Origin: Parabacteroides sp900760525 | GTDB lineage: Bacteria; Bacteroidota; Bacteroidia; Bacteroidales; Tannerellaceae | Direction of reading: 5' to 3' | DNA length: 64,000 nucleotides | NCBI RefSeq assembly: GCF_049860805.1 | Contig: NZ_CP187555.1 | Span: forward strand, 1,116,001-1,180,000 | Shown here: positions 43,524-52,582 of the stretch, one piece after another | Position numbering within the stretch: position 1 is the stretch's first letter | Layout: each line of letters starts with the position of its first letter | Program-made: the position numbers and the translations under genes | Notes under the pieces: model-generated | Database searches by the model: none | Told to the model about the DNA's origin: nothing | The model's input: the letters and a program-made list of their open reading frames with translations, nothing else

Positions 43524-46001
43524 TTATTCGAGTTCCACTACTGTAATGCCGGCACCTCCGAACTGGACATGTTCGTCGTGATACTGGCGGACGCCCGGAA
43601 CGGTGTGCAGGTAATCGCGTATCAACTGTCGAAGTATGCCTGTCCCGGTCCCGTGCAGGATGCGGATGCGGCCGGCGCCTACCTGTATGGCGTCGTCCAC
43701 GAAATAGGTGACGGTCTGTAAGGCTTCGTCCCCTCTCATACCTCTAACATCTATCTCCTGCTTGAAGTTCAATTTCTTTTCATGCATATCGTCTGTTGTC
43801 TGGACGCTGACAAAAGTGCTTTTCTGGATCTCTTTCTTGATCTGGCCTTTGCTGACCTTCTCCAATTGTTCCAGTTTAACCGTACTCTTGATCATGCCGA
43901 ATGCCACGACTGCCTGTTTCCCCTGAACTTCCATAACGGTTCCGGCAGAGACTTGCCCTTTGAGGCGGACATTGTCACCTGCTTTTATGACATCGCGGTT
44001 GAAGACCTGTTTGGAGGCCGGTGCGTTTTGCTTCTGCTTTTTACGTTCTTTGCGTTCCTGCAGTTTTGCCATTTTACGGGCGATCTTATCGTCCTCCTCT
44101 TCGGCTGCTATCACGGATGCTTTGAATTCTTCCAGGGCTTTACGGGCCAACTTGGTCTGTTCTTTCTCCGCCTGAGCCTCCTTGATCTCACGGATTGTGT
44201 TTTCGATCTTTGCATTGGCTTCCGAAAGAATACGCTGTGCTTCTTCCTTAGCGTTACGCATGATCTCTTTCCGTTGCTTGTTCACAGTTTCCAGGTCCTG
44301 CTCGTAGCGGGCGGTAATATCTTCCAGCTTTTTTTCCTGTTGGCGGATATTCTGCCGCTTGCTTTCCCAATAGCGTTTGTCACGAACGATATCCTGGAGG
44401 TATTTATCCATATCGATATAGTCGGAACCCACTTTGACAGATGCATCGGCAATGACATCTTCCGGCAGACCGATCTTGCGAGCAATCTCGACGGCAAAGG
44501 AACTTCCCGGATTGCCGATCGACAGCTTGAAGAGCGGTTGCATCAGGTGACGGTCATAGAGCATGGCACCATTGACGATCCCTTCCGTATCTTCGGCGAA
44601 ATGCTTCAGGTTCTGGTAGTGGGTCGTGATAACGCCGTAACTGTGGTTTCGGTTGAAACGGTCCAACAGGGCTTCGGCAATCGCACCGCCGATCTGGGGC
44701 TCCGTACCGCTACCAAACTCATCGATCAGGATTAAAGTCTTGTTGTTGCAGTTCTTGACGAAGAACTTCATGTTCGTCAGGTGTGAACTGTAGGTACTCA
44801 GGTCGTTTTCGATGCTTTGTTCGTCTCCGATGTCGATAAACAGGTTTTCGAACAATCCTGTTTTCGAGCTTTCATATACCGGGATCAATAGTCCGCATTG
44901 CAACATATATTGCAGCAAACCGACCGTTTTCAGGCAAACGGATTTCCCACCCGCATTCGGCCCGGAGATAATCAGCAGGCGCTTTTTCTCTTCCAGGAGA
45001 ATATCCAGCGGGACGATCTGCTTGTTTTGTTTTTGCAACGAGAGGAAGAGCAGGGGATGTGCGGCGCGTATCCAGTCGATCTGCTGTTTGTCTTCGACAA
45101 CCGGCTTGATGCCGTTCACCTGTTCGGCAAACAGCGCTTTGGCACGGATGAAATCGATCTCGGCCAGGAACTCGTAGGATTGCAGGATGTCGGGCACTAA
45201 CGGGCGGACAAAATTTGTAAATTCCGTCAGGATTTTCATAATTTCCCTGCGTTCGTCACCTTCCAACTCCCTGATACGGTTGTTAGCCTCCACGACAACT
45301 TCCGGCTCGATGAAAACGGTTTTGCCACTGGCCGATTCATCGTGTACAATCCCTTTGATCTTCCGTTTGAAAGCCGGAGCGACCGGGATCATCAGGCGTC
45401 CATCGCGCATGGTGGGAGTAATATCTTTATCCACTACGCCTTCCGATTGGGCGGCGCGTAATATCGACTGCAAGCTGCGGGAGATGCCGCTCATCGTTGC
45501 TGTGATCTCTTTCCGTATCTGTGCCAGTACAGGGGAGGCATTGTCTTTTACCCGTCCGAATTTATCGAGGATCGCATCGATCTTGCCGATCAGTTGCGGG
45601 AATACCTGGATATCGCCGGCAAGGGCTGTCAATGCCGGGTATTTGATTTCTTCTCCCTCTTCCAGGGAAGGGCGGAAAAAACGGATAATATCGTTGATCG
45701 TCTGGAGCGAACGTTTCAAGTCGAATAGCTCTTTTTCATCCAGCCAGGTTCCTTCGGGGCGTATCCGCTTCAACGAATAACGCACATCGAAAAAGTAACT
45801 GGCGGGAAACTCGTCTTCCCCATGCAGGATGCGGACAAACTCGTCGGTCTGTTCCAGACGTTGGGTTACGGTTTGATAATCAGCAGAGAATTTCATCTCG
45901 GCTACCCGCTCTTCCCCGAGCGGGCTTAAACATTTTTCTGAAATTAAATGGCGGACTTTATCGAAGCCCGTTTTCTGTTCGAAATTTTGTGGGTATATCA
46001 C
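43524..46001 (-). CDS. mutS2: MutS2 endonuclease/ATPase
   Basis: 825 aa. The MutS core and clamp helices lead to the ATPase with Walker A 'IISGPNAGGKSVCLK' (about 351-365), Walker B 'TLILIDEFGSGTEPQIGG' and 'VITTHYQNLKHFAE'. A long coiled coil follows (about 520-640), then a KOW-like segment 'AGDNVRLKGQVSAGTVMEV' and a C-terminal Smr nuclease domain ('EIDVRGMRGDEALQTV', 'RIRILHGTGTGILRQLI'). Such proteins act on branched DNA or collided ribosomes rather than mismatch repair. All hallmark motifs present; 15 bp after the PDZ gene. Confidence 0.96.
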   Translation of the reverse strand: MIYPQNFEQKTGFDKVRHLISEKCLSPLGEERVAEMKFSADYQTVTQRLEQTDEFVRILHGEDEFPASYFFDVRYSLKRIRPEGTWLDEKELFDLKRSLQTINDIIRFFRPSLEEGEEIKYPALTALAGDIQVFPQLIGKIDAILDKFGRVKDNASPVLAQIRKEITATMSGISRSLQSILRAAQSEGVVDKDITPTMRDGRLMIPVAPAFKRKIKGIVHDESASGKTVFIEPEVVVEANNRIRELEGDERREIMKILTEFTNFVRPLVPDILQSYEFLAEIDFIRAKALFAEQVNGIKPVVEDKQQIDWIRAAHPLLFLSLQKQNKQIVPLDILLEEKKRLLIISGPNAGGKSVCLKTVGLLQYMLQCGLLIPVYESSKTGLFENLFIDIGDEQSIENDLSTYSSHLTNMKFFVKNCNNKTLILIDEFGSGTEPQIGGAIAEALLDRFNRNHSYGVITTHYQNLKHFAEDTEGIVNGAMLYDRHLMQPLFKLSIGNPGSSFAVEIARKIGLPEDVIADASVKVGSDYIDMDKYLQDIVRDKRYWESKRQNIRQQEKKLEDITARYEQDLETVNKQRKEIMRNAKEEAQRILSEANAKIENTIREIKEAQAEKEQTKLARKALEEFKASVIAAEEEDDKIARKMAKLQERKERKKQKQNAPASKQVFNRDVIKAGDNVRLKGQVSAGTVMEVQGKQAVVAFGMIKSTVKLEQLEKVSKGQIKKEIQKSTFVSVQTTDDMHEKKLNFKQEIDVRGMRGDEALQTVTYFVDDAIQVGAGRIRILHGTGTGILRQLIRDYLHTVPGVRQYHDEHVQFGGAGITVVELE

Positions 46002-46016
46002 GTTCTTGTAAATGCT

Positions 46017-47435
46017 TTATTTTACCTCGACTGTCACAGACCGGCGAATGGTCGGACGGACGATGATTTCCATTTTGTTTTTACCTCTTTTGATATCGAA
46101 CGTACAGGCATTATTGCCGGACGGGTTGATATACGGGGCGTAATAATATAAATATGAATAGGCTGCTTTGTTGCCGGACTTCTGGATTGCATCGGCTACC
46201 TGCGGGTATTTGAATGTATCCCAGAACATACAACGTTTGAAACCGTTGGCATCCGTAAACTGGGTTTTCGGATCGCGGTATTTCATCGTGTTGGTAATAA
46301 ATCCTTTATAAGCAGCGGAGAACTCTTCTGTCGTGTTGTCCATTTTCTTGTCGTTGATTTTCTCTACAATATCCCGGGGGCGTAAACCGGCTGCATAGGC
46401 AGGGGAGTTTTTATCAACTTCGGCAACCTGCTCCATACGGTCGATATCGTAGCTCAATCCCGTATAGTTGTAGGTTTTCTGATTGACTTTAAACGGCACG
46501 TTACGCTGGTACTTGACATACGGATATTGCATGCACATCAACGGGGCATGGATACGGGCATATTCATCCAGACGATATGAGTCTTCCAACAGTTCGTTTG
46601 CTTCGCATTCCCACAGGATGCGGCCCGGTACGTCACGCTGATCGATCAGGCGGAAACCGAACTGGAGCAGATATTCCGCTTCGGCCTCTGCAGACATCGA
46701 ATTCAGGAACGGAAATGCTTCCATTTTGCTGTGATTGAAGTTGTAACGATAGATCGGCTCTTTTTCAACCAAAATTTTGTTCGCTCCTTTATAATTCGGA
46801 TTCTTATCGAAGAAATAGAAGGTCTGTACGATGATATCGGGACGATCCGTGTCGACAGTCATTCCTTTTTTGGTCAACTCCTTTTCGATGCTTTCGTTGA
46901 TAGCCGTTTCCAGTTTGCTGTTATTCTCGTCTATAGCAGAGAAAGCGAAAGTTTTGAACTTGCCGAAGTCTACGGGATCGGCAGTCACGGTAGTCTTGAA
47001 CGGACAGACAAACTCCCGCTCGCTGGTCGTTTCGAGGCTATACATCGAAAAAGCCGTAGCCAACTGTTCTTCGGTAATCGCATTCCCTTTTTTACACTCT
47101 TTTTTGACAAGCACCTGTTTAGCCGGGTTCGCCAGATTGCCGATTGTCAGCAACACTTCGTTTTTACCGGCGGGATTCAGCATTTCACCGATCTCTTCAG
47201 GCGAAATATCTGTTGTTTGTATGCCATCGATCGCTATGATGATATCGCTGGTTTTCACACCCGCAAGCTCTGCTGGCGAATAAGGAATGACACTGGTGAT
47301 AACTGGTTTGCCTTTTCCCCAATGGTCGCTTTGACTAATATCGTATGTGATTCCTAATCGGCAGATATTCCGGTTTTGAGCAAAACCGGTAAGAAATGCA
47401 AATAGCAGTAAGACTGACAAAATCGCTCTCTTCAT
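46017..47435 (-). CDS. Exported protein with two PDZ domains
   Basis: 472 aa, signal peptide 1-19 (ending TGFAQ). A first PDZ-like domain covers about 30-110 ('SPAELAGVKTSDIIIAIDGI'), a middle region (about 140-300) with 'DFGKFKTFAFSAID' and 'EKELTKKGMTVDTDRPDIIV' resembles DUF4136, and a second PDZ is at about 325-400 ('NSPAYAAGLRPRDIVEKIND'). No protease residues are seen, so it is not an HtrA enzyme; a scaffold or adaptor in the periplasm or outer membrane is possible. First gene of the group with mutS2 and corA. Function unknown. Confidence 0.8.
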   Translation of the reverse strand: MKRAILSVLLLFAFLTGFAQNRNICRLGITYDISQSDHWGKGKPVITSVIPYSPAELAGVKTSDIIIAIDGIQTTDISPEEIGEMLNPAGKNEVLLTIGNLANPAKQVLVKKECKKGNAITEEQLATAFSMYSLETTSEREFVCPFKTTVTADPVDFGKFKTFAFSAIDENNSKLETAINESIEKELTKKGMTVDTDRPDIIVQTFYFFDKNPNYKGANKILVEKEPIYRYNFNHSKMEAFPFLNSMSAEAEAEYLLQFGFRLIDQRDVPGRILWECEANELLEDSYRLDEYARIHAPLMCMQYPYVKYQRNVPFKVNQKTYNYTGLSYDIDRMEQVAEVDKNSPAYAAGLRPRDIVEKINDKKMDNTTEEFSAAYKGFITNTMKYRDPKTQFTDANGFKRCMFWDTFKYPQVADAIQKSGNKAAYSYLYYYAPYINPSGNNACTFDIKRGKNKMEIIVRPTIRRSVTVEVK

Positions 47436-47501
47436 AATTAATTTCTTATTGTTTTATTAATCTTATATTTGTACTATGATAATAAATCATCTATTACTAC
47501 A

Positions 47502-47509
47502 CAAAGGTA
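47502..47509 (-). promoter_or_regulatory. -7 box of the PDZ-mutS2-corA operon
   Basis: Minus-strand TACCTTTG, consensus, 66 bp before the PDZ gene start. A + strand TATATTTG at 47543-47550 may belong to grpE. Confidence 0.55.
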
Positions 47510-47665
47510 AAGATATTTTCGTTCTGTAAGAACAGTTGGCAGTATATTTGATGTTATATTGGTGATTGATATCGACAAGAATAGTGCCGACAGACAGTTC
47601 GCAGGATTGATATTGATATGATATCTTATTGACAATTAGATAGTAATAAAAATATATAATTGATT

Positions 47666-48268
47666 ATGAACAAGATGAATTTTAATAGTAAGAAGGAAAC
47701 AACTGACAAAAAAGAACGCCAGGGTGCTGATGAAGCGACAAAATTGCAGAATGAACAGGTAAATGCGGCAGAAGAAAATGCTGCATCTGACAATGTGACG
47801 GACGAAGGTTCGGAGCAGAAAGAACTGGAAGATCTTAAAAAGAAGTACAACGAGCTGAACGATTCCCATCTGCGCCTGATGGCCGAGTTCGACAACTACC
47901 GCAAACGTACATTACGTGAAAAGTCCGAACTGATCAAGAACGGTGGCGAAAGTGCTTTGACTCACTTGCTTCCTGTCGTTGACGACTTCGAACGCGCTTT
48001 GCAGAATATCCGTTCGGCTGAAGATATAAAGGCTGTTACGGAGGGTGTGGAACTTATCTATTCGAAATTCATGTCTTACCTGTCCCATCAGAATGTAAAA
48101 CCGATCGAAACTGTCGGCGAACCGTTTGATGCTGAAACATCTGAAGCCGTCGCTATGATTCCTGCACCCGAACCCGATATGAAAGGCAAGGTACTGGACT
48201 GTGTACAGACCGGTTATACTTTGAACGATAAGGTGATTCGCCACGCTAAGGTAGTGGTAGGCGAATAA
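47666..48268 (+). CDS. grpE: GrpE nucleotide exchange factor
   Basis: 200 aa from ATG 47666 (the frame opens at a TTG two codons earlier). A charged N-terminus leads into a long coiled coil ('DLKKKYNELNDSHLRLMAEF'), then 'DNYRKRTLREKSELIKNGGE', the four-helix bundle 'LLPVVDDFERALQNI' and the C-terminal beta-wing with 'GEPFDAETSEAVAMIPAPEP' and 'VLDCVQTGYTLNDKVIRHAKVVVG'-type ending. Exchanges ADP for ATP on DnaK. 42 bp upstream of dnaJ and surely co-transcribed. Confidence 0.96.
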   Translation: MNKMNFNSKKETTDKKERQGADEATKLQNEQVNAAEENAASDNVTDEGSEQKELEDLKKKYNELNDSHLRLMAEFDNYRKRTLREKSELIKNGGESALTHLLPVVDDFERALQNIRSAEDIKAVTEGVELIYSKFMSYLSHQNVKPIETVGEPFDAETSEAVAMIPAPEPDMKGKVLDCVQTGYTLNDKVIRHAKVVVGE

Positions 48269-48310
48269 TACGACAGGATAATGAGCAAATAACAACAGAC
48301 AGATACGAAG

Positions 48311-49468
48311 ATGGCTAAAAGAGATTATTACGAAGTGCTGGGCGTCGAGAAGACTGCCTCAGTAGAAGAAATAAAGAAAGCTTACCGTAAAAAGGCGATT
48401 CAGTTCCACCCTGACAAGAATCCGGGTGACAAGCAGGCTGAAGAAAACTTTAAGGAGGCTGCTGAAGCGTACGACGTGCTGAGCGATCCTCAGAAACGCC
48501 AGCGTTATGATCAGTTCGGTCATGCCGGAGTGGGAGGTGCTTCACAGGGCGGTGGCTTTGGTGGAGGAATGTCTATGGACGATATCTTCTCTCAGTTTGG
48601 AGACATCTTTGGCGGGCATTTCGGTGGCTTTGGCGGGTTCAGTGGTTTTGGCGGCGGTTCGCGTGGCGGTCGCCGGGTAAATCGTGGTTCGGATTTGCGT
48701 GTGAAAGTAAAGTTGAACCTGAAAGAGATCGCTACCGGGGTCGAGAAGAAGATCAAGGTTAAGAAATATGTGACTTGTTCCAAGTGTAACGGCAGCGGGG
48801 CGGAGGACGATCACAGTTCGAAGACTTGTGAGACCTGCCACGGCAGCGGTGTAGTCACCCGTATAGCCAACACGATCCTGGGACAGATGCAGACACAGAC
48901 AACCTGTCCGACCTGTGGGGGCGAAGGAAAGATTATCACCAAGAAATGTAGCGAGTGTAACGGTGAAGGAATCGTGCGTGACGACGAGGTGATCACAATC
49001 AATATTCCGGCCGGTGTGGCGGAAGGCATGCAGCTTTCCATGAGTGGAAAGGGGAATGCGGCCCGGCATGGCGGTATTAACGGCGATCTGCTGATTCTGG
49101 TCGAGGAAGAGCCGCATCCGGAACTGATACGTGACGAGAACGACATTCTGTATAACCTGTTGCTGAGCGTGCCTCAGGCAGCCTTGGGCGGCACGGTTGA
49201 AGTTCCGACCATCGACGGTAAGGCAAAAGTCAAGATCGAGCCGGGGACCCAGCCGGGTAAAGTACTTCGTTTGCGAAATAAGGGACTTCCGTCTATCAAT
49301 AGCTATGGAACGGGAGACTTGCTTGTAAACGTAAGCGTATACATTCCCGAAACATTGTCCGCTTCAGAGAAGGATATCCTGAACGGTCTGGAAAACTCTC
49401 CTAATTTCCAACCGAAGAAATCTGTTAAGGAGAAGATTTTCGATAAGTTCAGACATATGTTCGATTAG
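48311..49468 (+). CDS. dnaJ: DnaJ co-chaperone
   Basis: 385 aa. J domain 1-70 with the HPD motif in 'QFHPDKNPGDKQAEENFKEA', G/F-rich linker (about 75-125, 'GGGFGGGMSMDDIFSQFGDI'), four zinc-binding CxxCxGxG repeats ('CSKCNGSG', 'CETCHGSG', 'CPTCGGEG', 'CSECNGEG'), and the C-terminal substrate-binding domains ('IPAGVAEGMQLSMSGKGNA', 'LLVNVSVYIPETLS'). Complete type I DnaJ that stimulates DnaK ATPase, with GrpE encoded just upstream; dnaK is not here. Confidence 0.98.
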   Translation: MAKRDYYEVLGVEKTASVEEIKKAYRKKAIQFHPDKNPGDKQAEENFKEAAEAYDVLSDPQKRQRYDQFGHAGVGGASQGGGFGGGMSMDDIFSQFGDIFGGHFGGFGGFSGFGGGSRGGRRVNRGSDLRVKVKLNLKEIATGVEKKIKVKKYVTCSKCNGSGAEDDHSSKTCETCHGSGVVTRIANTILGQMQTQTTCPTCGGEGKIITKKCSECNGEGIVRDDEVITINIPAGVAEGMQLSMSGKGNAARHGGINGDLLILVEEEPHPELIRDENDILYNLLLSVPQAALGGTVEVPTIDGKAKVKIEPGTQPGKVLRLRNKGLPSINSYGTGDLLVNVSVYIPETLSASEKDILNGLENSPNFQPKKSVKEKIFDKFRHMFD

Positions 49469-49498
49469 AATTTTGCCGGAACTTGCACATAAAAGAGC

Positions 49499-49607
49499 AG
49501 TGTGTCGAATAAAAAGAACCTACTTTAATCCGTCGGTTGAAACCGACGGCAAGTGAGATTTGGTTAAAACCTGCGGTAAGTGGGATTCGACACACGGCTT
49601 CTTTTTA
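49499..49607. repeat. Element with inverted GTGTGTCGAAT ends and internal 27-bp tandem duplication
   Basis: Ends AGTGTGTCGAAT (49499-49510) and ATTCGACACAC (49584-49594) are inverted, with AAAAAGAA / TTCTTTTT adjoining them. Inside, a hairpin CCGTCGGTTGAAACCGACGG (49531-49550) and two ~27-bp units of the form GGTTnAAACCnnCGGnAAGTG. The outer ends resemble the element at 2008-2142. It follows dnaJ and faces the end of the flavoprotein gene, so it may also terminate transcription. Confidence 0.65.
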
Positions 49608-49701
49608 TATTGCCGGCTATTTGGATTTGTTTCCGGCGGTAAGAAGAAAAAGCTTTGTTTTAAAACACCGGTGTTTTGAAAAGAATTCTTGTTGCAATCG
49701 T

Positions 49702-50241
49702 TTAAACCTGCTTTCCCATTTGATAGGCTTCTTCTATGGCCGGATTTCCTTCGATATCCCCTTTGTGCCAAACGCCTAATCCGAACACAGTCCCTTTTAT
49801 GACAGGATCTTCCAGGCAATCCAGGAATCCTTGGAAAGTATCTATCGTACGGAGCATTTTTTTACGGTCGCCTTCGGCAGCCGTTACGATAAAATAAAAT
49901 TCCTTGCCATTCATCTCCGTATATCTTCCGCAACAACGGTCTATCATTGTTTTCATTTGAGCGCTCATTGTGTAGAAATAAACAGGAGTTGCCATAACGA
50001 TTACATCAGCATTTACCATTTTTTCGATGATCTCTGCCGCATCGTCTTTTTGCGGGCATGGTTTCAGGTATAAGCTGCATGTGCTGCATCCCGTACAGTA
50101 ATGAATCGTTTTGTCTTTTAGAAAAATTTTTTCCACTTCATGATTGCTTTCTATCGCACCACGCATAAATTCGTCACAAAGTGTGTCCGAGTTGCCGCCA
50201 CGCCGGGGACTGGATGATAAAATCAGTACTTTTTTTGCCAT
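49702..50241 (-). CDS. Flavodoxin-fold NAD(P)H-dependent FMN oxidoreductase
   Basis: 179 aa. The FMN-binding loop is 'ILSSSPRRGGNSDTLCDEF' (about 6-24); a Cys-rich segment 'CTGCSTCSLYLKPCPQKDD' (about 49-67) follows, as in iron-sulfur flavoprotein-like reductases, though a full 4Fe-4S motif is unclear. 'VIVMATPVYFYTMSAQMKT' is the FMN-contact region of the family. It could reduce quinones, aromatic nitro compounds or other redox partners. Single gene with its own promoter; a repeat lies downstream. Confidence 0.85.
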   Translation of the reverse strand: MAKKVLILSSSPRRGGNSDTLCDEFMRGAIESNHEVEKIFLKDKTIHYCTGCSTCSLYLKPCPQKDDAAEIIEKMVNADVIVMATPVYFYTMSAQMKTMIDRCCGRYTEMNGKEFYFIVTAAEGDRKKMLRTIDTFQGFLDCLEDPVIKGTVFGLGVWHKGDIEGNPAIEEAYQMGKQV

Positions 50242-50292
50242 AATTTTATATTAGTTTAAATCGCTATTAAAAATGTTCCGGAGGAACGGATA

Positions 50293-50300
50293 CAAAGTTA
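50293..50300 (-). promoter_or_regulatory. -7 box of the FMN oxidoreductase gene
   Basis: Minus-strand TAACTTTG, a consensus match, 51 bp before the start codon. A short palindrome GTTCCGGAGGAAC lies just downstream of it at 50274-50286 and would be in the leader. Confidence 0.5.
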
Positions 50301-50387
50301 CTGTGTCCTCTTGATCCGGATTGTATATAAATTACGGGAATGATTACCTTTATTACAGGATAAGTGGAATAAGGAAAGGGCAATTAA

Positions 50388-50732
50388 TTATCGAACGGGC
50401 GTATAGTCTATCTCTGACTCTTCGTCCGTCGCTTCGAGTTTGAATATGACCGGACGTAACCCGTCATTGCAGCTACAGATGGCTACTCCCGGTTTTCTGA
50501 TCCAGTCTCCATGATAGAACAGCTCTTTTCCGGCTCCATGCGACAACGCAAAAGCATATTGGTAGATCGCTTTCCAAGCCTCGTCGCAAAAACCTTCAGG
50601 TTTGGCATAATCGGCATAGAAAACCTGTCCCTCTTTCAGCATAGGGCAGGCAGCCAGCCCTTCAGCACCGTATTCACGGGCCAACTGTTCGTCTAAAGTA
50701 GTCTTTAATACTGTAATCTTGACTTTTTTCAT
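50388..50732 (-). CDS. TIGR04076-family protein
   Basis: 114 aa soluble protein. The pattern 'KVKITVLKTTLDEQLAREY', 'ACPMLKEGQVFYAD', 'GFCDEAWKAIYQYAFALSHG', 'GDWIRKPGVAICSCNDGLRPVIFKL'-type C-terminus is that of TIGR04076, small proteins often with 'CP' near the middle and 'CNDGLRPV' at the end; function unknown, perhaps metal- or flavin-related. It is 41 bp after the PorT-like gene on the same strand and may be the last gene of that transcript. Confidence 0.8.
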   Translation of the reverse strand: MKKVKITVLKTTLDEQLAREYGAEGLAACPMLKEGQVFYADYAKPEGFCDEAWKAIYQYAFALSHGAGKELFYHGDWIRKPGVAICSCNDGLRPVIFKLEATDEESEIDYTPVR

Positions 50733-50773
50733 CTGATATGTTTTATTAAATGGTTTGACAATGAAGATCTGGT

Positions 50774-51502
50774 TTAAAACAGGAAACCAAGTGAAAAAGT
50801 CATTATGTTTGTCCGCTTTTCAATACTGAGAGCCCCTTTCTGGTTGGCTTCATCCTTGCCTATCTCACGGAAGTCGGAAGCGACTTCATTCAAGCCGAAT
50901 TCATAGCTGAAGTCAAGAAACAGACGCCAGATGCTGACTCCCAGCCCGGCAGCGATACTGATCCCGAACGGCGTGTTATCGTCTTCAAACTCACGGGGGC
51001 TGTCTGTCATATCCGTGTTATAGCGTGTTTTGTAGTTATATTTGATATTGGGACCGAACATCATGCTTAACGCATAGGGTCCCTCTTTTACCAGATAATA
51101 ACCGACCATCACTGGCATTTCCAGAGTGGCGGACTTATAGGTAATCCGGTTCCTGCTGACAGGAGACTGGGCGATAGTTCCATCAGGCAGGTTGCTTTCT
51201 TCCAGAGGTATATTGAAACGTATATCGCCTTCCGTATATTGCCATGCCAGACTGGGTTGGATATAGAAACGGTCGATGTTGACCCGTGCGAACGCAGCGG
51301 CCTGATAACCTACCTTATATTGCAGGCGTATGTCTTCCATCTCCTGATTGTCTATCGTCAGAGATTTGACAATCGGGAATGCCGCATTAACTCCGACTTT
51401 TCCTCCCCAGTTGAATGTCTTGTCTTCGATCTTGATAAACTTCTGGGCGTCGGCAGGGAAACAAAATGGAAGTATCAGTAATATAAGGTAAATTTTCTTC
51501 AT
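50774..51502 (-). CDS. PorT-like outer-membrane beta-barrel protein
   Basis: 242 aa, signal peptide 1-19 (PADAQ). Alternating hydrophobic strands ('WGGKVGVNAAFPIVKSL', 'YQAAAFARVNIDRFYIQPSLAWQY', cited in part, 'SIAAGLGVSIWRLFLDFSYEF') and the closing strand 'RTNIMTFSLGFLF' that ends in Phe as outer-membrane barrels do. Resembles the PorT family, members of which take part in or resemble components of type IX secretion or are simple porin-like barrels. Exact role uncertain. Two bp after the flavin reductase gene. Confidence 0.75.
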   Translation of the reverse strand: MKKIYLILLILPFCFPADAQKFIKIEDKTFNWGGKVGVNAAFPIVKSLTIDNQEMEDIRLQYKVGYQAAAFARVNIDRFYIQPSLAWQYTEGDIRFNIPLEESNLPDGTIAQSPVSRNRITYKSATLEMPVMVGYYLVKEGPYALSMMFGPNIKYNYKTRYNTDMTDSPREFEDDNTPFGISIAAGLGVSIWRLFLDFSYEFGLNEVASDFREIGKDEANQKGALSIEKRTNIMTFSLGFLF

Positions 51503-51504
51503 GA

Positions 51505-52071
51505 CTATTTTTTCTTTCTGACCGACCAGCCGAACTTGCCGGCAAAGTCGCCCAATCCATAATACTTGCCATGCGAATAAGCTATCAGGTCGGCACGCTG
51601 CATATCGAAGGCTCCCGTTTCCGGGTCCAGGTATTTGTCATCTGCTTGCACGTTCACCACATCGGCAATAAACATATCATGGCTACCCAGCGCCATCACT
51701 TCTTTCACCCGGCATTCGATACAGAGCGGGCACTCTTCTATGATCGGGGCGTTAACGACCGAGGCTTTCCCCGGCGTCAGCTTCATCTCCTCGAACTTGG
51801 CATGGTCTTTCCCTGAATTGACACCGCACCAGTCGGTTGCATACGCCAGTCGGCGGGTGGTCAGGTTAATCACAAATTCCATGTTCTTTTTCAGGATCGG
51901 ATAGGAGTGGCGTTCCGGCCGGACGGATATATAACACATCGGCGGGTTGGTACAGATCGTACCCACCCACGCGACAGTTATAATATTGTATTCTGAAGGC
52001 TCAGAGCCGCAACTAACCATTACCGCTGGCAACGGATAGATCATCGTGCCGGGCTTCCAGTCATGCTTCAT
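51505..52071 (-). CDS. Flavin reductase-like FMN-binding protein
   Basis: 188 aa. The split-barrel flavin reductase pattern is visible: 'IYPLPAVMVSCGSEPSEYNI' near the start, 'ITVAWVGTICTNPPMCYIS', 'RPERHSYPILKKNMEFVINL', 'CIECRVKEVMALGSHDMFIADV' (cited by core 'LGSHDMFIADVV'). Such proteins bind FMN and reduce flavins or act as accessory electron carriers. Lies 6 bp after pyrI and 2 bp before the PorT-like gene, so it is part of the pyrB transcript, though no link to pyrimidine synthesis is known to me. Confidence 0.85.
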   Translation of the reverse strand: MKHDWKPGTMIYPLPAVMVSCGSEPSEYNIITVAWVGTICTNPPMCYISVRPERHSYPILKKNMEFVINLTTRRLAYATDWCGVNSGKDHAKFEEMKLTPGKASVVNAPIIEECPLCIECRVKEVMALGSHDMFIADVVNVQADDKYLDPETGAFDMQRADLIAYSHGKYYGLGDFAGKFGWSVRKKK

Positions 52072-52077
52072 ATCGGA

Positions 52078-52542
52078 TTATTTAACGATAATATCTTCTT
52101 TATTGATCTTGCGTTCACAATAATGACACCTGATCGTACCTCTCTCTTTGTCGATTACATCGAAACGGGTCGGCATCGGTTCATTATTGGTGATGCATTT
52201 CGGATTGTTACATTTTACGAGGCTTACCAGTTCGTCCGGTAAGGTGACGGTCTTTTTTTCTACCACTTCGTAATCGCGGATAATGTTCAGGATCACGTTC
52301 GGGGCAATCAGGGCGATCCGGTTGATCTCCTCGTCACCGAAGAACTTGTCGGCGATCTTGATCACGCCTTTGCAACCCATTTTATTGCTGTGGAAGTTGT
52401 TACCGATCGTAATCGTATTGTCCATGTTCTCCAGTCCCAGTAATTTAGCTACTTTAAACAATTGGCTGGGGGGGATATGGTCGATGGCTGTACCGTTTTC
52501 TAAAGCGGCAACCTGCAATTCTTTTTTCTTTTCTGCTGACAT
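52078..52542 (-). CDS. pyrI: Aspartate carbamoyltransferase regulatory subunit
   Basis: 154 aa from ATG 52542 (MSAEKKKELQV); the frame reaches 52689 but that overlaps pyrB. The allosteric domain shows 'GTAIDHIPPSQLFKVAKLLG' and 'NFHSNKMGCKGVIKI'; the zinc domain has four Cys in 'CNNPKCITNNE' and 'IRCHYCERKINKEDI'. It binds ATP or CTP and tunes PyrB. 40 bp after pyrB; the gap includes two copies of AATTGAAAATTGGT (52553-52580). Confidence 0.96.
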   Translation of the reverse strand: MSAEKKKELQVAALENGTAIDHIPPSQLFKVAKLLGLENMDNTITIGNNFHSNKMGCKGVIKIADKFFGDEEINRIALIAPNVILNIIRDYEVVEKKTVTLPDELVSLVKCNNPKCITNNEPMPTRFDVIDKERGTIRCHYCERKINKEDIIVK

Positions 52543-52582
52543 AACTTTTGATAATTGAAAATTGGTAATTGAAAATTGGTTC

